Assembly (NCBI RefSeq): GCF_000337695.1
Contig: NZ_AOIA01000153.1
Location: forward strand, 9,024 to 67,745
Length of the DNA stretch: 58,722 nt
Source of the DNA: Natronococcus jeotgali DSM 18795
GTDB lineage: Archaea; Halobacteriota; Halobacteria; Halobacteriales; Natrialbaceae
Reading direction: 5' to 3'
The translations under genes and the position numbers were made by a program. A model generated the notes under the pieces. The model saw only the letters and a program-made list of their open reading frames with translations, ran no database searches and was not told where the DNA came from. Below, one piece after another: positions 53,596 through 58,722 of the stretch. Position 1 is the stretch's first letter. Every line of letters starts with the position of its first letter.

Positions 53596-54918
53596 TCAGG
53601 ACCGTGGGTTACCGATCCGCTCGAGGAATCGGTCGAACGCCCCGCTCTCGGGGTGGACGTGGGCGTAGGTGCCAAGCGACTCGTGCTCGCGGAGGCCGTC
53701 GCGCTCGCCGTCGATACCGTCGCCTCGGACCGTCTCGAAGGCGAAACGGGCGTCGGCGTCGACGTCGGCGCTCGAGTAGTGAAACTCGTGGCCGCGGATC
53801 GACTCGCCCGCGCGGGCGGTCAGCGTCTCCTCGAGGGCCTCGAGCTCGACGTGGTCCAGCGCGCGGTAGCGGTCGTGCATCGTGACGTCGGCGGGCAGGA
53901 TGCCGGCCATCTCGGCGCGCTCGCCCTCGGCGGTCGTCAGCGAGCGGCTCATCGCCATCAGCCCGCCGCACTCGCCGAACACGGGCAGGCCCTCGCTCGC
54001 GCGCTCGCCCAGCTCCGCGAGGGTGCCGCCGTCCTCGAGCGCCCCGGCGTGCAGTTCGGGGTAGCCCCCGGGGAGGTAGACGCCGTCGCAGTCGGGGACG
54101 GGGTCGCCGGCGACCGGCGAGAACGTCGCGAGGTCGGCCCGCTCGTTGAGCCGTTCGATCGTCGCGGGATACCGGAAGCAAAACGCCGAATCGCTGGCGA
54201 CCGCGATCCGGGCGTCGACGGAGTCGGACGCCGCGCGGTCGTTGGCGGGCTCCGCCGGGACGGGCTCGCGCGCGACCGCGGCCAGGCGCTCGGCCTCGAG
54301 GGTCTCGGCCGCTTCCCGAAGCGCCTCGCGGGGCAGCGCCGCCTCCTCGCCCATCTCGAGGCCGAGGTGGCGATCGGGGATCTCGAGGTCGTCTGCGGGC
54401 GGGACCCGACCGAAGTACTCGAGTTCCTCGGGCAGGGCGTCCCGGATTCCCCGCTCGTGACGGCCGCCGTGGGCTCGCTGGGCGACGATGCCGGCGACGT
54501 CGATGTCACGACCGATACGGTCGGCGTACGCCCGAAAGCCAAGCGCCGTCGCGGCGACGCTTTCCATCCCCGCGCCGGCGTCGACGACGAGCACGACGGG
54601 AACGTCGAGCGCCTCGGCGACCATCGCCGTGCTCGAGCCGTCGCCGTCGTACAGTCCCATCGCGCCCTCGACGACGCAGAGATCGCCCTCGCCGCGGGCG
54701 TAGTTGCGTCGGAGCCCCTCGCGACCCTCGAGCCACAGGTCGAGCGTACGGGAGGGACGTCCCGCGAGGGCCTCGTGGTGGCTCGGATCGATGAAGTCGG
54801 GCCCCGCTTTCGCGGGCTGGACGGTATAGCCCGCGTCCTCGAGGGCCTGAATCGCCGACAGCGCCGCGACCGTCTTTCCCGCGCCGGAACTGACGCCGCC
54901 GAGCACGAACCCGTTCAT
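53596..54918 (-). CDS. cbiA: Cobyrinic acid a,c-diamide synthase
   Basis: A 440-residue enzyme that amidates the a and c side chains of cobyrinic acid in cobalamin synthesis using ATP and glutamine. The ATP loop GGVSSGAGKT (7-16) and PAKAGPDFIDPSHH (35-48) are at the N-terminus, the triad Cys317 (VFGECGGLM) and a C-terminal His (YAHVHPESGA) form the glutaminase. LDLWLEG and VEGAMGLYDG are family motifs. The start MNGFVLGG at 54918 is chosen over the ATG at 54948. No other cob genes are nearby. Confidence 0.96.
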   Translation of the reverse strand: MNGFVLGGVSSGAGKTVAALSAIQALEDAGYTVQPAKAGPDFIDPSHHEALAGRPSRTLDLWLEGREGLRRNYARGEGDLCVVEGAMGLYDGDGSSTAMVAEALDVPVVLVVDAGAGMESVAATALGFRAYADRIGRDIDVAGIVAQRAHGGRHERGIRDALPEELEYFGRVPPADDLEIPDRHLGLEMGEEAALPREALREAAETLEAERLAAVAREPVPAEPANDRAASDSVDARIAVASDSAFCFRYPATIERLNERADLATFSPVAGDPVPDCDGVYLPGGYPELHAGALEDGGTLAELGERASEGLPVFGECGGLMAMSRSLTTAEGERAEMAGILPADVTMHDRYRALDHVELEALEETLTARAGESIRGHEFHYSSADVDADARFAFETVRGDGIDGERDGLREHESLGTYAHVHPESGAFDRFLERIGNPRS

Positions 54919-55118
54919 GGGTACGCCCCCTCGGAGAATCGGCTTCAATCCGTCGGTGCGCTCGGCCGACTCGAGGGGCGGCTAGAAGAGGCGCGAACCG
55001 CAACCGGGCTCGAGAGCGCGCGCAACGCGCCGACCGCGGCGACGACGAGGGCGGCCGTCCGGTCCCCGAGTCGGTTCGACGGGACAACGTTATCCGCGCC
55101 CTCGCCGTGGCCGACGGT

Positions 55119-55337
55119 ATGGCGAACGAACCACCACGGCGCGAGTGTCACCGCCGCGGCTGCGACGAACCGGCCCGGTTTCGCGTCCTCGAGCGCTATC
55201 AGGAGGAGACCGGAAAGGGCGCGGTCGAGGCCGAAGCCGTCCTCTGTCGGCGCCACACCCGCGAGGAGAGCCCCGCGAACCTCGACGGGGCCTACGAGGA
55301 CTACGTGTTCCGCGTCGAACCGCTCGGGACGCGGTGA
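55119..55337 (+). CDS. Small zinc-binding protein, unknown function
   Basis: A 72-residue protein with four to five possible zinc ligands: ECHRRGCDEPARFRV (Cys10, Cys15, with His11) and AVLCRRHT (Cys43 and His46). This spacing suggests a small treble-clef or ribbon. The remaining part is polar. A TATA-like GTTATCC lies about 29 nt before the ATG. It is divergent from cbiA and 94 bp before the permease gene. Confidence 0.72.
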   Translation: MANEPPRRECHRRGCDEPARFRVLERYQEETGKGAVEAEAVLCRRHTREESPANLDGAYEDYVFRVEPLGTR

Positions 55338-55431
55338 ACCCGGTCGGCTCCCCGCCGACCGACGCGGGCGAGCGATCGCTCGCCGCGGATCAACACCCAT
55401 TTGAGCCGGCTCTGCGGTTATCCGACGAGAA

Positions 55432-57015
55432 ATGGCAACGGACGAGTCGGGATCGGGGGGGACGGACCGCGGCGACGGGATCGAGTACGACATCGACGAC
55501 CGACCGCCGCTGGGCGAGTCGGTCGTCCTCGGCGTGCAACACTACCTCACGATGGTCGGCGCGAACATCGCCGTGCCCCTGCTGCTGGCGGCGGCGATGG
55601 GGATGCCCGACTCCGTCAGGCCGCAGTTTATCGGCACGTTCTTCGTCGTCTCGGGGATCGCGACGCTCGCCCAGACGACGTTCGGCAACCGGTACCCGAT
55701 CGTCCAGGGGGCGCCGTTCTCGATGCTGGCCCCCGCGCTCGCGATCGTCGGCGTCGTCACCGCCGGCGCCGCGGGAGGGGACTGGCAGGCCGCGCTCGTC
55801 CAGCTACAGGGGGCGATCGTCGCCGCCGCGGTCGTCCAGGTCGCGCTTGGCTACCTCGGGCTCGTCGGCAAGCTCCGGCGGTTTCTCTCCCCCGTCGTCG
55901 TCGCGCCGACGATCGCGCTGATCGGGCTCTCGCTGTTCGACTCGCCCCAGATCGTGGGCCAGGACCAGAGCTGGTGGCTGCTCGGGCTGACCCTCGGGCT
56001 CATCCTGCTGTTCTCGCAGTACCTCGAGATCAGACACCGCGCGTTCCGGCTCTATCCCGTGATCCTGGCGCTAGGTCTGGCCTGGGGGATCGCCGCGGCC
56101 CTCTCTGCGGGGGGCGTGATCGAGGTTGGCCACCCCGGCTACGTCCCGCTGGGCGATGTCGCCGAGTCCCAGTGGCTCTTGCCGATCCGCCCGCTCCAGT
56201 GGGGGACGCCCGAGTTCACGACGGCGTTCGCGGTCGGGATGCTCGCCGGCGTGCTCGCCTCGATCGTCGAGAGCATCGGCGACTACTACGCGGTGGCGAA
56301 CCTGACGGGAGCCGCGGCGCCCAGCGAGAAGCGAATCAACCACGGGATCGGCATGGAGGGGCTGATGAACGTCTTCTCGGGAATCATGGGAACCGGGGGG
56401 TCGACCTCCTACTCCGAGAACATCGGCGCGATCGGGCTGACCGGCGTCGCCTCGCGGTACGTCGTCCAGATCGGCGCCGCGGTGATGCTGATCGCCGGCT
56501 TCGTCGGCTACTTCGGCCAGCTGATCGCGACCATCCCCGATCCGATCGTCGGCGGACTGTTCGTCGCGATGTTCGCCCAGATCGTCGCCGTCGGGATCTC
56601 GAATCTGAAACACGTCGACCTGGACTCCTCGAGGAACGTCTTCGTCGTCGGCTTCGCGCTGTTCGTCGGCCTCGCGATCCCCGCATACATGGGGAACTTC
56701 GGCGACCCGATCGCGTTCCGGGAGGCGATCGGCCTCGAGGCGGCGATCGCGCCGCTGGTCGAGGCCGATCCCGTCGCCGGCACCGCGGTCGCGGTCTGGA
56801 TCGGAGCGCTCGCGCAGGCCGTCGTCGACTCGGTGTTCATCGTCGGCTCGGCGGGGATGGCCGTCGGCGGACTGGCTGCGCTGGTGCTCGACAACACGAT
56901 CCCCGGCACCCGCGAGGAGCGCGGACTCGCCCAGTGGGAGCGGCTCACCGAGGACGAGTCGGAGTTCGACTCCTTCTGGGACCGCTGGGCGGAAGCGTCC
57001 GACGACCGGGACTGA
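55432..57015 (+). CDS. Uracil/xanthine permease (NCS2 family)
   Basis: A 527-residue transporter with about 14 membrane helices. LGVQHYLTMVGANIAVPLLL (about 30-50) and the family GTGGSTSYSENIGAIGLTGVASRYV (about 320-345) with the Q/E motif are clear. It moves uracil, xanthine or related bases with a cation. An acidic extension is at the N-terminus. A strong hairpin follows the stop. Confidence 0.93.
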   Translation: MATDESGSGGTDRGDGIEYDIDDRPPLGESVVLGVQHYLTMVGANIAVPLLLAAAMGMPDSVRPQFIGTFFVVSGIATLAQTTFGNRYPIVQGAPFSMLAPALAIVGVVTAGAAGGDWQAALVQLQGAIVAAAVVQVALGYLGLVGKLRRFLSPVVVAPTIALIGLSLFDSPQIVGQDQSWWLLGLTLGLILLFSQYLEIRHRAFRLYPVILALGLAWGIAAALSAGGVIEVGHPGYVPLGDVAESQWLLPIRPLQWGTPEFTTAFAVGMLAGVLASIVESIGDYYAVANLTGAAAPSEKRINHGIGMEGLMNVFSGIMGTGGSTSYSENIGAIGLTGVASRYVVQIGAAVMLIAGFVGYFGQLIATIPDPIVGGLFVAMFAQIVAVGISNLKHVDLDSSRNVFVVGFALFVGLAIPAYMGNFGDPIAFREAIGLEAAIAPLVEADPVAGTAVAVWIGALAQAVVDSVFIVGSAGMAVGGLAALVLDNTIPGTREERGLAQWERLTEDESEFDSFWDRWAEASDDRD

Positions 57016-57037
57016 TACGGATCGCTGTCTCGACGTC

Positions 57038-57073
57038 CCGGCGCAACCGCCGCTCGGATCGCGGTTGCGCCGG
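57038..57073 (+). terminator. Strong hairpin after the permease gene
   Basis: A perfect 13-bp inverted repeat (CCGGCGCAACCGC at 57038-57050 and its complement at 57061-57073) with a 10-nt loop begins 22 bp after the stop. No T tract follows, so it may act as a terminator, an mRNA stabiliser or a protein site. Confidence 0.5.
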
Positions 57074-57150
57074 AACTGACGTACAGTACTCCGTACGAGA
57101 GCCGCGGCCGCCGGCCGGGGATCTATTAGCGAGCGGATCCAGAGGGAGGT

Positions 57151-57978
57151 ATGACGGAACTCTCGCTCGAGGACGCGACGCTGTGGTACGACAGCCGCGG
57201 CGACGGCACGCCGCTGGTGTTTATCCACGGCGGCTGGCAGAACGGCCGCGCCTGGACCCCCCAGGTCGAGCGGTTCGACACGACCCACCGACCGATCACC
57301 CTCGACGTGCGCGGCCACGGCAACACCGGCGCGACCGACGCCGACGAGTACTCGATCGACCTCTTTACCGACGACCTCGAGGCGCTGCTCGACCACCTCG
57401 GACTCGAGGCGCCGGTGCTGTGTGGCCTCTCGCTGGGTTCGATGGTCGTCCAGAACTACCTCGATCGCCACCCCGACCGCGCGGCGGGCGCGATCCTTGG
57501 CGGCGCCGTCCGATCGATGCCGCCCGTCGAGCTCCCGCCCGGGACGAAGCCGCTGCTCTCCCCGATGCCCGCGCTCGCGGCGTCGCTGTCGATGAGCGGA
57601 CCGGAGGCGACGTTTCGGTCGATGCTGACCTCGATCCAGGCGGTGACGGGACGGCGGTGGCTCTCGATCGACCCCGAGGTCCGGGCGACGACGATGGAGG
57701 CCGTCGGCGAGGTCGACTCCGCCGAGTACCGGAAGATTTTCGACGCGCTGTACCGGTTCGATCCCCCGTCGCTGACCCACGTCGAGACGCCGACGCTCGT
57801 GGTCCACGGCGACCAGGAGGCGCCCCCGGTCAAGCGACAGGGTCGCGAGATCGCCGCCGAGGTCGACGACGGCGCCTGCCTCGAGCTCTCGGAGTCGGGC
57901 CACCTCGTCAACCAGGACCGCCCGTCGGCGTTCAACGAGGCCGCCGAGACCTTCCTCGAGGAGCGAGCACGCCTCTGA
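57151..57978 (+). CDS. Alpha/beta hydrolase
   Basis: A 275-residue serine hydrolase fold. The oxyanion HGG is at residues 26-28, the nucleophile Ser94 is in CGLSLGSMV, an Asp is in VVHGDQEAP (about 226), and His251 is in SESGHLVNQ. The lid region (about 120-190) is short. Substrate unknown. A CTATTA box lies about 25 nt before the ATG. Confidence 0.9.
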   Translation: MTELSLEDATLWYDSRGDGTPLVFIHGGWQNGRAWTPQVERFDTTHRPITLDVRGHGNTGATDADEYSIDLFTDDLEALLDHLGLEAPVLCGLSLGSMVVQNYLDRHPDRAAGAILGGAVRSMPPVELPPGTKPLLSPMPALAASLSMSGPEATFRSMLTSIQAVTGRRWLSIDPEVRATTMEAVGEVDSAEYRKIFDALYRFDPPSLTHVETPTLVVHGDQEAPPVKRQGREIAAEVDDGACLELSESGHLVNQDRPSAFNEAAETFLEERARL

Positions 57979-58081
57979 TCCCGTAACCGTCACGACCCCG
58001 AAGCAGTAGGCAGTGCCATCAAGAGGATGGGAGTGGTACGCACACCCACGTTCGAGTCCGACCGCGACGACCGATCCCACC

Positions 58082-58699
58082 ATGAGTTCGAATCCGATTT
58101 CCGCCGACGCCGTCGTACCGACCCCCGAACGCTGGGCGAGCATCTCGCGACACGTGCTCAACAGCTACGCCGAGGCCAACAGCGCCGTGTTGGCCGCGAT
58201 GGGCCTGCGATCGCCCGGCGAGTCGACCGCGACCGAGCCCGCGGTGCCGGAGGTCAGCTACGGCCACGCCGACTGGACGACCGAACGCTCGAGCGACAGT
58301 CTCGAGGCGCTGTCGGTCGGCGACAGCGTTCGGTTCACCAAGTCCGTCGACGAGGCCGACGTCGCCGCCTTCGCACAAGTCTCGGGCGACACCAACCGAC
58401 TCCACCTCGAGTCGGCGTTCGCGGAGGACACCCGGTTCGGGGGACCGATCGCCCACGGTACCCTCGTCTCCGGCGCCATCAGCGCCGCGCTGGCGCGGTT
58501 CCCCGGGCTGACGGTCTATCTCTCCCAGGACCTCGAGTTCCAAGGACCCGTCGAGATCGGCTCGACGATCACCGCCGACTGCGAGATCGTCGAGGAGCTG
58601 GGCGGCGGTCGGTACCGCCTCCGGACGACCGTCGACTCCGAGGGCGAGCGCGTGGTCGACGGCGAGGCCGTCGTGTTGATCGAGGACGAACCCGAGTGA
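58082..58699 (+). CDS. MaoC-like (R)-enoyl-CoA hydratase with helical N-terminus
   Basis: A 205-residue protein. Residues 75-205 are a hotdog hydratase with the D-x-N-x-x-H motif (Asp103, Asn105, His108 in SGDTNRLHLE) and FGGPIAHGTL, as in PhaJ-type (R)-specific hydratases. The first 60 residues are an additional amphipathic helical segment (ERWASISRHVLNSYAEANSAV) not found in minimal PhaJ, which could act in binding a partner or a granule. Its stop is 23 bp before the window end. Confidence 0.87.
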   Translation: MSSNPISADAVVPTPERWASISRHVLNSYAEANSAVLAAMGLRSPGESTATEPAVPEVSYGHADWTTERSSDSLEALSVGDSVRFTKSVDEADVAAFAQVSGDTNRLHLESAFAEDTRFGGPIAHGTLVSGAISAALARFPGLTVYLSQDLEFQGPVEIGSTITADCEIVEELGGGRYRLRTTVDSEGERVVDGEAVVLIEDEPE

Positions 58700-58722
58700 G
58701 GCCGCGGACCCGCTCGAGGGAC

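Overview
This window is chromosomal DNA of a haloarchaeon. The evidence is the high G+C content, strongly acidic predicted proteins, ATGA/TGATG-coupled operons, many starts about 25-32 nt downstream of a TATA-like box (leaderless transcription), archaeal genes such as TFE and Trm56, and several HTH_10/Bat-type regulators. The gene set would fit the Natrialbales, but I cannot name a genus without a search. I see no insertion sequence, CRISPR array, rRNA or replication origin. Apart from one tRNA-flanking zone it reads as ordinary, densely coded chromosome.

Layout. 0-6 kb: a cut-off membrane protein with Asp/Ser repeats, a Cys/His-rich HTH_10 regulator beside a Zn/Cd-type P1B ATPase, an AlkA-type DNA glycosylase, and an acidic PRC-barrel-like protein. 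6-13 kb: KatG, a RimK ligase fused to a RimB-like protease, a polysaccharide flippase, a GNAT protein with a zinc ribbon, and an M14-type deacylase. 13-19 kb: the complete sdhCDBA operon, an amidohydrolase of the MTA/SAH deaminase family, and small membrane and HTH proteins. 19-22 kb: an HD phosphohydrolase, a peroxiredoxin, TatA, and tRNA-Arg(CCU), whose 3' end is echoed three times in the next 150 bp. 22-29 kb: a seven-gene type IV pilus-like operon (ATPase, membrane platform, five pilin-like proteins). 29-33 kb: the TFE-DUF2110-DUF5803 operon, Trm56 and small membrane proteins. 33-43 kb: an acetate island with two Acs paralogues, a Bat-type regulator between them, an SSS symporter with its DUF4212 partner, and two Usp proteins. 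43-47.7 kb: phenylacetyl-CoA epoxidase genes paaABCD, a separate small zinc-ribbon protein, a PaaI-like thioesterase, a MaoC protein and a divergent HTH_10 regulator. 47.7-49.3 kb: a Gfo/Idh/MocA oxidoreductase and a third Usp. 49.3-52.4 kb: four collinear genes for extremely acidic proteins, two of which share a seven-step glycine zipper. 52.6-58.7 kb: a GT2 glycosyltransferase, CbiA, a small zinc-binding protein, an NCS2 permease, an alpha/beta hydrolase and a MaoC-type hydratase.

How the parts connect. The acetate island supplies uptake (symporter pair), activation (two Acs) and probable control (Bat). The paa genes form a phenylacetate module with its own probable regulator. The sdh operon gives complex II. 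The best candidates for undescribed biology are the four-gene acidic glycine-zipper cluster (49290-52426), the regulator with an integrase-like N-terminus between the acs genes (38099-40330), and the fused RimK/RimB-like protein (8215-9558). All functional statements come from reading motifs; no database search was run.
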